Positions 22,919 to 35,904 are shown, counted from the stretch's first letter. The stretch: DNA of 64,000 nucleotides from Aselliscus stoliczkanus (GCA_033961575.1 CM066736.1:90521852-90585851), one strand, 5' to 3'. The notes: generated from the letters alone by a model not told the origin. Translations and numbers: made by a program.

Positions 22919-25900
22919 CACCAGCTTTCTTTCCTTTTCTCTTTTTCTTCCAATGTATCAAACTCTATCCAAACTTGAGGTCCTTTTTTTATACTTTCCC
23001 ATCTTTTAAAACAATTTTCTCCCAGCTCTTTGAGTGTCTGGCTTCCTCTTACCCTTCGAGTTCTGGCATAAATACTCCCTCCAGAGAGATAACACTCTGA
23101 CCACCCCTCTACAAATATGTTCTTGCTCCCATTATATACACCAGCAAATTACCTCATTTCCTGCATGAAATGTATTATAATTCAATATTGTTAATGTAGT
23201 AGAAAATGATATTGAATAGATTGAGTGTGACCTCTAAAAACACTGATTCAAATTCCAATTCTCATTCCACCATTTACTAACTGTGTTTTGCCATTATAAA
23301 ATGGAGTCAGAGCCACCATCCCAGGGGAATTGCCTAAGACTAGACACTTAATATTCCTATGCCTTAGTTTACTCATTTGTAAAATGGTTTTAAAAATAGT
23401 GTCTATTTTATAAGGTTGTCTTAAATACTGAGTTAGTACATATAAGCTTATAGAACAGTGCCTAGTTTTTGGTGAGTGTTCTGTATTAGCTATTACTTAT
23501 ACTTATTTGTTTGAATCTGTTGTCTCCATTATATTGTAAGCTCCTTAGGGCAGGAACCATATCTATCTTGTTTACCACTGTATTCCTAGCACCAAGCACA
23601 GTTTCTAACATGTAGTAAGTGATCAAGAAATATTTACTGAACTAATGAGTTGCAAAAGGCTACTTTAATAAGTTGAGGAAAAGCTTCATGCCATATTATC
23701 AAGTTAAAAAGCCAAGCTATAAAATACTATGTACAATATAGTCACAGATGTGTAAAATGTGTGAAAGGACACCATCATGGTATTAGTAGTGCTGTCTGGG
23801 TAGTGGGGTTATTGCTGGGGCTTTGTGTATTCTTTTTTCTTTTTTGTATTTTTATTTCACTTATCAATCTTAACTATTTTTTAAGGTACTACAACTTTTA
23901 AACTGAGAAAACAAGTCAAATTATGCTTTTAGAAAAGAGGTTTAACTATTAGAAGAGTGGAGGATTTATGATTAGTTATCAAGGAGGCATATGTTTGCTG
24001 TATGAGAAACAATGAAAATTCTCTCTGAAATAAGAATTCATACTGTAACTAGTGTCAGCACAGTTTCACCACAGCAATATCCATTCTGGAAATATAATGG
24101 AAAAAAATTCATTTAAAATAACCAAAAAATATGTAATGTTTAAATAAAGCTAAATGTATAAAAGCTTCATAAACTGCATTTCTTTATAAACCAATGAAAT
24201 TTGAATGGAAAAATTCCTTATTCTAAAAGAAAAAAACCAGGGCCGGCCGAGTGGCGCGGTGGTTAAAGCACTGGCTTGGGAAGCCAGAGGCCCCGGTTTG
24301 GTCCCACATATTAGGGCCAGTGACACTGCCCTCAAAAAAAATAAAAATAAATAAAAATAAATAAATAAAAGACCATCTCTTATACATTTCTCAATTGTCC
24401 TCTAATTTATAAACATAATGGAAAGCCAATCAAAATGGCATTTGTCCTTTTCTGAAACTTTACATTTTACTATAAAGGGTATTCAGAGAAATAGACAAAA
24501 TTAGACAATGGGATTTTGCAAAGGAATAATGAGTCAAGGGTTGATCTTTTGTCATTAAATATTTCAAAGTCAAAATAATTAAAGAATTATGGTACTAGTA
24601 TATAAAATATATATAATATATCATATATATATTCATATGTAGAATATGATCATGTATTTCAATCCAGTGGAGATATTTTCAAGAGTCAGAGGTGCAAAAA
24701 TTACAATTCAATACCACCAATTCTGCCCCTGTCACTTTGTATGGGTAAGAAGCAAAGCATTAACTTGATTTAGTACAGTAGCTAAGAGTATAGGCTCTGG
24801 AAATATATTGTCTAATTTCAAATCTTGGCAGAAGCTGTGTAAGTTTAAGCAATGTACTCCCCCTCTCCTTATGCTTTGGTTTTTCTCATCTGAAAAATAG
24901 GGATAATCATATGACTTGCATTAAAAAACTATTGTTTGGAAGCAAAAAAAGAACTATTGTTTGTATTCAGGGGTAAAGAACTTGGAACAGGGCCTGGCAT
25001 ATAAGAAAACCTCAAAAAGTGTTCACTTCTATAGTCCACCCACACAACCCTCTAGTGTGGGGTTTTTTCCAAGGCCCAAATATTTGTCTTGGAGCACTGA
25101 CAGTGTGAGAATCAGAGCCGGGACTGCCAATGGGCCACATTGGGAGGCCTGCCCTTTCAGTAACATCAGCCTCCAGGACTCTCCTCTTCCCCAAACCCCA
25201 ACAGCCTTTACTTCCCCAAGCACAAGCTCCAGTCAGGCCATATCCCCTATTCATCTACCTAGTCTCCTCAACCAGTTTCTCATTTAGTCACTCATTTTCT
25301 CACTCCTCATTTGACATGGAAACAACCATTTACTGAGTGGTTTTTATGTGCCAGGCCCTATGTTAGCTGCTCAGTAGAGGACAGTGACTGTCCCTGGCCC
25401 AAGGATCTCTTCCTCCTGAAAGCTCACCTCCTTCATCATGGAGCTGGGCACAGGGCTGATGAGTTCAGGCACTGATGAGGCTATACCAAGGATTCTAAAT
25501 ACCCCATCAACTGTAGGGGTCTCTCAAGAGGATATGGACAGAAGAGAGTCCTAAATGAGCACTCCCCTTCTTAGCCAAGACTTTTGGACCCAGGTTCCCA
25601 CCTGCTGTCTGCCTTGGTGAGTTTATTTTTCTTCATATGAGCCTTCATGCTTCCCTTGCCAACAGGAAAGATGAAAGCAGCAACATTCCTTCCCCTGGGT
25701 TTTTTTCTGAGACCTACCTGGTATGTCCAGGATAGAAATTAGAGATTGTATTATACACAGACAGCTTCCCTAGTCAGAGGCAGCTCCAGAATACTTGTCT
25801 TGCTAGTTACAGGAAACAGAGGCAAGAGTTTCTCTTTATTTCCCTAGCAGCACTATAAACAACAATCCTTTGATCTGGAAAAGAACTTCCTTGCTGATAG

Positions 25901-27155
25901 TGAGCAAAGCTTGAGGAGTGGGAAGTTGGAGCTGGGAAGGGCATTTGAAATCTCATGCTCCATCTAGAGGCTGAAACGTCAAACAGTGAGAGAAAGTTGT
26001 CCCCCAGAGCTCATTTTATCTCTAAGCCACTTACTGGTATCTAAAGGGTAAAGACAGGCTGGTCCAAGTGTCCTGGGTTCCAGGTAGAAATTTTGTTTCT
26101 CCCAATTCCTGAAGGGACCCCCAACACTGAGTCTTGGATGTTTAAACACAAACCATGGCCCTTTTTACCATCGTGGTATCATCCTCTATCAAAGACTTTT
26201 CTTTCCTCGACAGGAATATATAGCATTAATTTTTTTTAATGTTTATACTCCATTGTGTGGTAAAATTATAACTTTTTATGTGGTAAAATTATAGACTTTG
26301 TTGCATGTGTATGCTTACACATGTGGACATAGGGTGTGTCCATGTGAAGGTATACTTACCTTTGAATGTGTACTGCGTATTGGTCCATTTCTCCTTAGTG
26401 TGCATACCCGTGTGAGCCCATGGGCACATTTACATGTATGTGGACTGGAAGTCATGGTTCACTTGCTTGATTTATGAATTGTAACGCTTTCACCCTAGAA
26501 GTACTTGGGCAATGGGAAGCATCCCTAACAGCAAACTAGAATTTAATCTGAGATGCCAGGAGCACTTCCTGTGTTTGACATACATCCTATCTCAGTGTCT
26601 TTGTACATAAGGGCTCTGTCGCTGTGGTACTCTTCCCTCCCCTCTCAAATCTTCATTCTTACTTTTAACACTGTAGCTTGGAATGAATCTCAAAGAAGCC
26701 TTCCATGTCTTCCCAGACTAGATCAAACCCTTGCTATGCTATTTCACACTCCCCTTTTCTTTTCTTCATAGCATTTATCATAGTTTGTGATTACATGTGA
26801 ATACCCTTTAAATACTCACAGCTTGAACAGCTCCTGTTACCAGGTCATAATCTCATGAGGACAGGATCATGTGTCTTTTACATCGAATTCCTAATGCTGA
26901 ATGCTGAGCACAGGGTAGGTACTCAGTTTCTAAGCTAGGGGTTGCAAGAAAGACAAAATCCAGGACAAGCAGTTTGTGGCAATGAAAACAACTCTCTGAA
27001 TCTGACTACTAGGGACAGTAACTTTGTAAACAGTGAGATTAGGAAATCTTAGAACTCAGCCTGAATCCTGCTCTATATCTATCTCCACTGAGGGTTCAGC
27101 ATTGCATCCAGAAAATGAGAGCCACCTGTGGGATAGTCTTCAGGGACAATAGAAA
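22919..27155. other. intergenic, no gene; several MIR/L2 relics
   Basis: MIR-like segments lie at about 23225-23500 (interrupted by a 55-bp insertion) and 24770-24985. L2-like 3' ends lie at about 23520-23645 ('aagctccttagggcaggaaccatatctat') and 26600-26930. A TG-rich decayed simple repeat lies at about 26280-26450. A short SINE is listed separately. No coding region is supported. Confidence 0.5.
24239..24370 (+). mobile_element. short (head-only) bat SINE
   Basis: Only the tRNA-like head is present (GGGCCGGCCGAGTGGCGCGG ... GGGCCAGTGACACTGCCCTC), followed at once by an (AAAT)n-rich tail. The body that starts CTACAGCTAACA in the long form is missing. The TSD is unclear. Confidence 0.85.
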
Positions 27156-27159
27156 TAAG

Positions 27160-27575
27160 ATTATAATGCTAAGCAAAATAAGTAAAACAAAAAAAGCAGA
27201 GAACTGTATGACTTCACTGATATGTGGTATATAAAACTGAAAACAACAAAAGAACAAGAAAAACAAAAGAAACAAAACTCATAGACACAGACAATAGTTT
27301 AGTGGTTACCAGAGGGTAAGAGGGGAGGAGGGTGGTAGATGAGGGTAAAGGGGGTCAAATATACAGTGATGGAAGAACTGACTCTGGGTGGTGAACACAC
27401 AATGGGATATATATTGGGTTGTCAGAAAAGTCATGACATAGTTTTTCTATGTTTTTCGTTTCAAAAATGTGTAATGACTTTTTCGACAACCCAACAGATG
27501 ATGTATTACAGAATTGTGCACCTGAAATCTATGTAACGTTGCTAACAATTGTCACCTCAATAAACTTTAATTTAA
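27160..27575 (+). mobile_element. L1 3' end (older family) hosting a mariner MITE
   Basis: Old L1MA-like 3' end words are present: 'tatgacttcactgatatgtggtatataaaactgaaa', 'tagtggttaccagagggtaag', then 'attgtgcacctgaaatctatgtaacgttgctaacaattgtcacctcaataaactttaat'. It is interrupted by the mariner element at 27414-27494. Confidence 0.8.
27414..27494. mobile_element. mariner-type MITE, 81 bp
   Basis: It starts TTGGGTTGTC and ends GACAACCCAA, perfect 10-bp inverted ends. The longer arms (AAAAAGTCAT-like) pair imperfectly with each other. A TA lies at 27412-27413, and the right TA has decayed to CA. The sequence is nearly palindromic with no coding capacity. A second copy is at 48363-48442. Confidence 0.88.
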
Positions 27576-28160
27576 AAAAAAGAAAAGAAAAAGAAACTGT
27601 GCTCACTTGCACTTTTCAGTCAGGCTGCTGATCAAAGTACATAGTGGCAACTCCTACAGGACACAAAATCTGGGAGACCTCCGAGAGCACATCTAAAAAC
27701 TGCCTCAGTTTACCTTCCTCTGTTCTCCATGCCTCTTAATCTTCTAATTTCAAACCTTTCAGTTTCTTCTCAAGCCTTCCCATTCATGCACAGATAGCTC
27801 TTATCACCACCCCCTTTCCCATATGCTCCCCTTTCTCACAGCCCACAAAAAATTAGACTCAGGAAGCAAGTGACACTGGAGATTGGATGTAATTGCATCT
27901 CAAGACAGACATATGCAGAGCTCAGACTGGTGTCCCGTGATGGCACAGTGGCAGGGGTAGTTGGTTCAGTCACAGCACCCCCACCCACTTTCTGGCTCTC
28001 CTTCTTCTTCATTGACTCTGGAACAGCATTGTCTCCACAGTAAAGGGCATAATAGCAAATTTGGTTCATAGTGTGGCTACATTCAAGAATAGGGGAGCTG
28101 GGCAATGGAATATGGGGAAAAGAGCACAGAGAAAAAGATATAGTCTGAAAACTCAGGCAC
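27576..28160. other. 3' flank of UBQLN3, no other gene
   Basis: No gene or named repeat was found. No AATAAA was seen on the minus strand close to the UBQLN3 stop. Confidence 0.4.
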
Positions 28161-30122
28161 CTACGACTGCCTCAGCCTCTCCACTGCGGCATCCACATCG
28201 CCCTCTGTGGCAATGAGGGCCTGGAGATTGGCTTCAGGGTTCAAAAATCCCATGGCCCGCAGTCGTTCTAGCTGCACCTGGAAGTGTGTCTCAGGCTGCT
28301 GGGAATTGGCACTAGCTAGGGCTTGCAGTATCTGGAGGAAGGGAGTGGAATTGAGGCCTAGCTCCACAGAACCCTGTGCTGGGGGAACCTCAGGAGCTGG
28401 GGCTGGGGTAAGATCCTCAGGCATAAGGGCACCCTCTCTAGGCTCTGCACCTCCTGCCATATTTCCAAACCCTGCTAGGCAAGGCATGGACCAGAATAGG
28501 AGATGGGGTGCCTCAGTAGCCAAGACCTGCAGACCCTGCTCAATCTGCAGTAGAGCACGCATGGCACGAGGGTTTGCCATCGCTGTCTGAAGTTGCAGCA
28601 ACAGTGGCAGCTGCCGGTGCATCTCATCTTGCAGCTGTGGGGCCTGATTCATGCTGGCTGGCCTCTGGGGTCTCAGGTAAGCTAGTGGTGGCAGCGGCGT
28701 ATGCTCAGAGATTCCAGGGATAGCCACCATCGGGGATGGTGGAGAAGAAACAAATGGGGTCCTGGCAGCATTTCCCAGCCCTGAAACAAGATCAGGCAAG
28801 CTGGTGCTGTGACCAGTGGAGCCATTCCCTGTGATACTCTCTTGGTCTCCATTTTGTCTAGTACTATTCTCTGTGGGGTATTTCAGCAACCCTGGGCAGG
28901 AAGGTGTTCCTTTGATTGCTACTGATTTCTTGGGGAGTGGTTGGCCTGACTCAGGTTTCTGGGATGAGGGGGAACTTGGGGGAACTTGGTTTCCTGGTGG
29001 CTGTGCTTTTTGGCTTGGGCTGAGGGTAGATGCAGCCCCCTGCAAGTAGGCTCCCAGGGACTGGGGAGTCTCATGTAATTGGAGATAGTCATAGAGCCCT
29101 ATACTACCCAAAATGTTGGGAACCCTATTTCTAATGTTGGATACATCTTGCTCCCCAGGCTGCCTGCCTCGCCTGCCACCTGTGCCTCCACATGGGGAAG
29201 CCCAGGGGTTGGGAAGAGGGTCACAATTCTCTGTCCTTGAAGGTTGGCTGCTGTTGGTGGTGGCATTAGCAGTAGTGGTAGCAGCATACGGATTGCCACC
29301 AAACTGCTCCTGTACTGCATTAAGCATTGGGTCCATAATATCTGTGTACATGGTCCGAAGCACATTGTAGCCACCTGGGATGCTCTCCAAGTTACTGAGT
29401 GCCCGATCCTGGCTACGCATCATCTCTTGCATCATGGCAGGGTTGTGCAGAAACTCCAGTGTCTGCCGCATGATTTCAGGGTTGTTGAGAATATGCCCAA
29501 TCTCAGGATTGTGCTGGATCAGCTGCTGTATATGGGGGTTGTCAAGAACCAGCTGGCGCACCAGGCCTGTGTTGCACAGCAGACCTTGGACCAAGGGGTC
29601 ATCAATGATCTGAGCTAAAAACTCAGGCACAGATACATGCTGCCATATCAGTGAGCTTGGCTGGTCAGAGAAACTACCAGAGGTCAGGCCCAGCCCATTG
29701 AGGTCTGTGAGAACACTTAAGCTAAAGGTGGGTGGCCCATCTACTGGATAAATGGAGCTTGGCTGAGGGAGAACTCCAGGGCTTGGGGCTGGGGTTGGGA
29801 CTGAAGCATCTGGGCACTCAGTGCCCATGGTACAGTGGCGCTGCATCTTGATGACCAGGTGAACAGTGAGGCCATCTCGCACTCCACATTGTGCCAGTGA
29901 GTCAGGGTCTTTGAGAATTTTGCCAGCAAAGATTAGGACCAGCTGATCAGGGTGAGCCTTAAAGCGCTGAGATATCTCTTCCTTCAGCTGCTGGATGGTG
30001 CAAGTGTCTGTAACTGAGAAATCCTCTTTGTCCTTGGGCGTCTTCACTGTCACCTTGATGAGGTGGGGATCCTGGACGAGTGTTGGGCTGCCCTGTTGCA
30101 GGGCCTCTCCACTTTTGGCCAT
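28161..30122 (-). CDS. UBQLN3: ubiquilin 3
   Basis: This 653-residue ubiquilin is a ubiquitin-proteasome shuttle paralogue that is testis-biased in other mammals (family knowledge). The UBL spans about residues 21-93 ([37 protein letters not shown]). The STI1-type region spans about 165-265, with [46 protein letters not shown] and [13 protein letters not shown] long Ser/Pro/Gln-rich linker follows, then an [18 protein letters not shown] block and a UBA at about 615-651 ([23 protein letters not shown]). Start choice: the ATG at 30122-30120 has a perfect CCCACCATGG context and lies 23 nt after a strong splice acceptor (pyrimidine tract then CCACAG, exon starting at 30145). The frame stays open upstream for 137 further codons, but that sequence is intronic in character and absent from ubiquilins. 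The match to human UBQLN3 as I remember it is close throughout. Confidence 0.95.
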   Translation of the reverse strand: MAKSGEALQQGSPTLVQDPHLIKVTVKTPKDKEDFSVTDTCTIQQLKEEISQRFKAHPDQLVLIFAGKILKDPDSLAQCGVRDGLTVHLVIKMQRHCTMGTECPDASVPTPAPSPGVLPQPSSIYPVDGPPTFSLSVLTDLNGLGLTSGSFSDQPSSLIWQHVSVPEFLAQIIDDPLVQGLLCNTGLVRQLVLDNPHIQQLIQHNPEIGHILNNPEIMRQTLEFLHNPAMMQEMMRSQDRALSNLESIPGGYNVLRTMYTDIMDPMLNAVQEQFGGNPYAATTTANATTNSSQPSRTENCDPLPNPWASPCGGTGGRRGRQPGEQDVSNIRNRVPNILGSIGLYDYLQLHETPQSLGAYLQGAASTLSPSQKAQPPGNQVPPSSPSSQKPESGQPLPKKSVAIKGTPSCPGLLKYPTENSTRQNGDQESITGNGSTGHSTSLPDLVSGLGNAARTPFVSSPPSPMVAIPGISEHTPLPPLAYLRPQRPASMNQAPQLQDEMHRQLPLLLQLQTAMANPRAMRALLQIEQGLQVLATEAPHLLFWSMPCLAGFGNMAGGAEPREGALMPEDLTPAPAPEVPPAQGSVELGLNSTPFLQILQALASANSQQPETHFQVQLERLRAMGFLNPEANLQALIATEGDVDAAVERLRQS

Positions 30123-30145
30123 GGTGGGCAGCAGAAGGCCCAGGT

Positions 30146-32008
30146 CTGTGGGGACACAGCTGGGGGATGGGAATGGGAGACCAAGATCATTCTTTTGGGC
30201 AGTGGTGAAAGTAGGAAATGTGAGCAGAAAGAGGGCCTGGGATCTCAAGGCGGGGTACCTGAAGGGCCACATGGAAGGAGCTCTGAGGTTCCTGGGACAG
30301 GATGCTTTGGGAGGATTAAGGGTTTGAGAGATGTTGGGGTCAGAAAAGGGATACCTGTAGCCCTGGGAAAGAGGTCTGCAGTTGATAAGTGAAGGGACAA
30401 TGGCAGAAAGAAGGGCCCAGTTTAGGGAATACATACCAATCAGCTGTGACCCCGTTCTTCCTCTTATGCAGGGCTCAAAACCACCCTCATCTTGCTGAAT
30501 AGCCACCCCTGAAACTTTCTGAGCTGGAACCACTCAATCAGTTCACCTCTGTGACCTCAGCTCTGACATCACTGTCTCATACAATGAATTCTTGAGATTT
30601 CTCCAAGGTGCTCTGCATCCCTGAGAACATCGTCTCTCCCAACCTTTAACTTTTCTAGTTCCATTATCTCAATTGCCTTTTTTACAGTGAGGGACCTGGG
30701 ATGACCCTCCTTCTTAGGCCAAGAGTCTTCCGTCCACATACCCTGGTATGTGCTATGTGGAGACTCACTTGGATTGGACAATTAAGAAAGACTCCTTAAT
30801 CTTTTGTGTCCCCATTAAGACAAATTCAGCTATTCTCCAGTTGACCCTCTCCTACCTGGCATCTTATGTTTCTGTCTTTCCTCTGATTCAACATTAGCCA
30901 TGAATTCTTTATATATTGTCAAAGTATTTAATTTCTGATGGGTAGGAGACTGCTAACATATGAAAGAGGGATCAAAGATGACATGGAATTTTTTTATTTT
31001 ACTTTCTAAAAAAATATTATTGTCTCCCAGAAGAACTCAAAGAATGGATTGGCCATGTATCGAAATAAAAAAAACAAACAGGAAATATAATTGTTAAACA
31101 GAAGATTAATAGTTCAGTTTTACATATATCTGAGATGTCTATTTTATACTCAAAAGGAAATGTAGAAAGGTAATTCAATATCATGAGTCTAGAGTTCATT
31201 CACATTGACAAAGTATTTAGAATCATGAGATTAGTGAGTATAGGAAAAGGATAGAGGCAAAAAAAACCAAGTCATGGGCACTACAATATTTAGAAGTCTG
31301 TAAGATTAGATGAATTCAGCAAAAGATATTTAGAAGAAATAAAACATAAAGTCAAAAAAGCAGAGAGAGTGAGAGAAGAGCAGATGAAGTGTTTCAAAAA
31401 GGAGAGAGTAACCAAATATGTCAAATGATGCTGGTAGTTGAGTAGGATAAAGACTGAGAATTGATACTGGATTTGACAAGAGAGTATTGGAACCATGATG
31501 AGACCAGGTTTGGAAAAGTGGCAGGGACAGAAAACCTGAATGCAATGGGTTTAAAAGCAAATGGATTGGAAAGAAAGTGAATCCAATAAGAGTATTTTAA
31601 ATAAGAAAAAAAAAATAGTGGCTGTATGAGAATGTGGGGATAAAACCTTTTTTTTTTCTTAAGAATGTTAAGTTATATTTTTATTCTAATGGGAACAATC
31701 CAATAGGAGATAAAAATGATACAGGAGAAAGATAAAATAATTGCAAGATTAAATTACTAAGTAGATAGATTAGTGGAAAGCTTGATTTAGGAGCATGGCC
31801 AGTTTATTCAATACAATAGGTTGGAAGGCAGTGTGTACAGGTACAGATGCAGGTTAATTGGTGGATTTAGTGATGGACACAGGTATAAGTCACTTCTGAT
31901 CACTTTTGTCTTTTTGTTGAAATAAGCAAAACATCATCTGTGGTTGAGATTAGAAAAGCAGATGGTGAAGGTTTGAGAAGAGCAGAAAAGGTATGAAATG
32001 ATCACCTC
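30146..32008. other. intron/5' flank of UBQLN3 and intergenic DNA
   Basis: From 30146 the sequence would be intron upstream of the UBQLN3 coding exon; the non-coding first exon was not located. Beyond about 30560 it is AT-rich with no gene or named repeat. Confidence 0.4.
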
Positions 32009-32024
32009 AAGAAATAAGGTAGTG

Positions 32025-32917
32025 GGGCTGACTGAGTGGCGCGTTAGTTAAGAGTTGGCTTGGGACGTCAGTGGCCTCAGTTCAGATCCCACATATCAGG
32101 GCCAGTGACACTGCCCTCTACAGCTAAGATGGTGATCAACAGCTCCACCTGGAGCTGGTCTACACGAGTCCTGGCGACAGTGCAGGCTGTAGCCCCCACT
32201 GCAGTGGGCTACCATAAGCCACAGCGAGTGGCCAGCAGCCAGTGTGAGTGGCTGGCAGTTGAGTGAGCTGCCATAGCCACAGTGAGCGGACATCCAGAGG
32301 CCGGCGACGGATCTGCCTCATCCAGGAAGAACACAATGATGATACCAACATGGGCCAGTGAAGCAACGTCCTCCACAACTAGACTGAAGAACAAAAAGAC
32401 AGCAACTTGTCTGTTCCCCTCCCCCAATTCCCCAATTAAAAAAATAAAATCTTGGGCCAGCTGAGTGGCACATTGGTTAAGAGCTGGCTTGGGATGCCAG
32501 AGGCCCCGGTTCAGATCCCACATACTAGGGCCAGTGACACTGCCCTCTACAGCTAACAACAACTCCACCTGGAGCTGGGCTGCGTGAGCCCCAGCAATGG
32601 TGTGGGCTGCAGCCCCTGCTGCAGTGGGCTGCCATAGGCTACAGTGAGTGGCTGGCGGCTGACGTGAGCTGCCAATAGCTGCGGTGAGCAACCATCCAGA
32701 GGCCGGCGACCGATCTGCCTCATCCGGGAAGAGCGCAATGACGATACCAACATGGGCCAGTGAAGCAATGTCCTCCACAACTAGACTGAAGAACAAAAAG
32801 ACAGCAACTTGTTTGTTCCCCTTCCCCGATTCCCCAATGCCGTTCCCCAACCCCAATTCCCCAATAGAATAAAACATAAAAAATAAAAAAATCTTAAAAA
32901 ATAATAATAAAAAAATA
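32025..32917 (+). mobile_element. two bat SINEs in tandem, one nested in the other's tail
   Basis: Copy 1 (about 32025-32453) and copy 2 (about 32454-32917) are both long forms in the same orientation. A single 16-bp duplication, AAGAAATAAGGTAGTG, brackets the pair, at 32009-32024 and 32918-32933. The A-rich AAAATCTT at the end of copy 1 recurs after copy 2 (about 32880-32896). This fits insertion of copy 2 into the tail of copy 1. Long open frames here are SINE sequence. Confidence 0.88.
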
Positions 32918-32944
32918 AAGAAATAAGGTAGTGAATTGACGAGG

Positions 32945-33115
32945 GCATTGGATCTCCAAGTGCGGTCCCCAGACCAACAGCATCAGCATTACTGGGAAAC
33001 ACAAATACAAACTCGGGGGCTCCTACTGAATGAAAAACACTTGGAATAGTGCTCAGAAATCTGTGTTGTGACACACTCTCCAGGTGATTCTGATGTAGAT
33101 TCTGGTGAAAATTAT
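32945..33115 (-). mobile_element. MER5A-like hAT (Charlie) MITE relic
   Basis: 'gtccccagaccaacagcatcagcattactgggaa' and 'aaatctgtgttgtgacacactctccaggtgattctgatg' correspond to the two halves of MER5A in reverse orientation. The ends are decayed, so the extent is approximate. Confidence 0.7.
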
Positions 33116-33119
33116 TGGA

Positions 33120-33680
33120 GTAGGGAAATGTAATAAGATTACTACCAGACCAGTCAAGGCCTTTGGTAATCAATTTAGATAGGACTAGTCAGCACAGTTG
33201 TCTGCTTTTCTCTGCCTACACAGAGACTGGGCAGAGTTGGGTATGCCCTGGTAAGTTTGCTAGGTATTATGCCAGAATGATTATACTGATAGATCATAGA
33301 GTAGTGTTGAAGCTAGAGAATTGTGGTCAGGAAGCAAAAGAAGGTGCAAGGAGGACACCAACCTTACATCGAAGTCCACTGGGAATGAAAGAAGCAGCCA
33401 GCACTGCTGGAGAAGCAGTGTCCTCAGTGGAGAGACAGATTTCAGTTACAGAAGAAAGGTAAGGGCACATTTTGAAATTTGTGGATATACGGGTTTTGCT
33501 GTTGCTAAACTATGAGTTCTAAATGGTAGGGTGGGAAGGTTTGGAGAATTGATGATGAGTGGAAGGCTGTCAGGTGAGAGATTATCGAGCACATTGGGAT
33601 AAGAATTAGAAAGATAACCTGGAGAGTTTAGGCTTTTTATGTAAACTAAGGCAACCAAGGCCTAAGGCTTAATTGGATTA
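33120..33680. other. intergenic, no gene seen
   Basis: Nothing recognisable was found on either strand. Short frames lack domains. Confidence 0.4.
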
Positions 33681-33693
33681 ACAAATATGTCTT

Positions 33694-34156
33694 GGGCTGG
33701 CCAAATGGCACATTGGTTAAGAGCTGGTTTTGGGATGCCAGCGGCCCCGGTTCAGATCCCACATGAGGGCCAGTGACACTGCCCTCTGCAGCTAACAGTT
33801 CCACCTGGAGCTGGGCTGTGCGAGCCCCGGCGACGGTGTGGGCTGCTGCAGTGGGCTGCCATAGGCTACAGTGAGTGGCCCGCAGCCAGCGTGAGCAGCT
33901 GGCAGCCAGCGCGAGCTGCCAAAAGCCACGGTGAGCGACATCCAGAGGCCGGCGATGAATCTTCCTCATCCGGGAGGAGCGCAATGACGATACCAACATG
34001 GGCCAGTGAAGCAACGTCCTCCACAACTAGACTGAGGAACAAAAAGACAGCAACTTGTCTGTTCCCCTTCCCCGATTCCCCAACACTGTTCTCCTCCCTC
34101 AATTCCCCAATAAAATCTTTAAAAAAAAACAAAACACACACACACACAAAAAAAAC
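33694..34156 (+). mobile_element. tRNA-derived bat SINE, long form, with TSD
   Basis: This is a full head-body-tail element (GGGCTGGCCAAATGGC head, CCCCAATAAAATCTT tail, A/CA-rich end). It is flanked by a perfect 13-bp duplication, ACAAATATGTCTT, at 33681-33693 and 34157-34169. Confidence 0.92.
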
Positions 34157-34169
34157 ACAAATATGTCTT

Positions 34170-35744
34170 ATTGGGGAGGTAAAAAATAAGTTTTAGATAT
34201 AATTTCTTTCTTGAGATGTATCTTTCTGGTAGACTGTTGTGGTGGAGTGAGAGACTTTGGCAGTAAGTTTGCTAGACACAGTGAGTTTTGTGGACCCAAC
34301 CTTCATTCTTGCCAAGAGTGAAGGTTTTGTCAAGGCTGGAGGATGGGTGGTCTGTGAGCAGCACACACAACTCTGTGGACCCTCTTTGTAGTCCAGAACC
34401 TGAATACTTCTCACCACCTCCTCTGCCACCCTAGTTCCAGACACTACCATCTTCTACCTGCTCTATCACAAAAACACCTACTAGTGTTACTGCTTCCAAT
34501 GTTTTCATTTACCACAGTATTCCCCACTCAGAAGCCAGACTGATAAATTGAATCATTCCATTTCCTTTGCTCAAAATCTAGCAGTGATTTTCATAGTAAA
34601 ATCTAAAGTGCACACCAGACCTACAAGGCTCTGCATGATTCCTCTGGTGTCCAATTTTGCCCCCATTTTCTTAAGAGTTTACTTAACTCCAGCTACACCA
34701 TCTCCTTGTTATGCTTGAGATATAAGAATAATCCTACCTTAGGGCTTTTTCATTTCTTATGCAGCCCTCTCTGCCTGGAATTGCAGGTTCACCTCTCCCA
34801 ATTCCTTCTGATTTCTGCTCAACTGCCACCTTTTCAGAGAAGTCTTTTCTGACTATTCCCTATTTAGAACAGCTTAGCCTGCTTTATTTTTCTTCATAGC
34901 ACTTAGCACCAAACATGTCTATAAGTTAGATACTCTTTGTAGCCCCACAAAAAAAGTAAACTCCACAAATAGTCTTTGTTTTATCACTACTATTTCTTCA
35001 ATGCCTAAAATACTTGATTTATTAAATTATGGCAAGAACTTATTATTTAATAATTGAGTAGTCAAACCACAATTGTTTTCAGTTGACCCACAATTGTTTT
35101 CATACCAATTGGCTGAAATACTCTTGGTGAGGCAGGAAGAGGAGGAAGGGGATATTGGCTAACTGTAGAAAACATAAACTATACACATTAGCTATGCTGA
35201 AGATTGATATTGTTGGAAGATGTTGTGCCCCACAGAGGCCTGGGTTTTCTTTGTAGATGGAATACGAGTGAGGGTGGCAGCAGCTGTATTTCTCTGTGCT
35301 AGTAACAGTCCAGCAAAGCCCTATGATTGTAAAGTGGCAATTAGTACGAGACTCCTATGAGGATACACATCAAGACCTGACTTAAATGTGGATTTTTCCT
35401 ACTCTGCCCCACCAGGTTTCTCTTCCTCCACTTTCAAACTTGGAACAATTTGGATTTGAGAAACCAAGGAAGTCTTTATGACTATGTAGTATCTCAGTCT
35501 ATCTATAGTATTTTTCCTTTTGGTATGCTTTATCTTCCTTACACATGGGTCTTTGTATGTGTCTCTAAGTATGTGTGTATACCTGCTTGTTGACTTCAGG
35601 TGCCTATACATGTGAATCTTCAGCTATGTGAACTTGTGTTTGTGTACATACATATGCATGTTCTTGGGTATGTGAATGTGGTATGATGTCTGTGCTTGTG
35701 GTTCTATGTGTGCAATGATAATTCCCTATATGAACATATGCATG

Positions 35745-35778
<34 letters not shown>

Positions 35779-35898
35779 GTAAGTATATGTGTTCATGTAT
35801 GTAGGTAGATGAAACAGGGATATCACACACAGATATTTGCCTTTTTTTGCAAAAGAAACAAAGCCAAACCTCAGATGGGAGCAAGTGGGTGTAGCCAT
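34170..35898. other. intergenic, no gene; L2-like relic and (GT)n
   Basis: An L2-like 3' segment lies at about 34530-34990 ('agaagccagactgataaattgaatcattcc', 'ctacaaggctctgcatgattc'). TG-rich decayed sequence at about 35540-35810 ends in a (GT)20 microsatellite at 35738-35776. There is no coding signal. Confidence 0.55.
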
Positions 35899-35904
35899 TT
35901 TATT
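35899..35904 (-). promoter_or_regulatory. candidate poly(A) signal AATAAA for UBQLNL
   Basis: The minus strand reads GTCAATAAAATGG, about 175 bp past the UBQLNL stop codon, a typical position for a short 3' UTR. Confidence 0.55.

Noticed and set aside
30123..30533. 137-codon upstream extension of the UBQLN3 open frame
   Set aside because: A strong splice acceptor lies 23 nt before a perfect Kozak ATG at 30122, and the extension has no ubiquilin similarity. It is intronic sequence that happens to be open.
32209..32877. 222-codon minus-strand open frame
   Set aside because: It is the antisense of the two nested SINEs; the same peptide words recur in every long SINE of the window.
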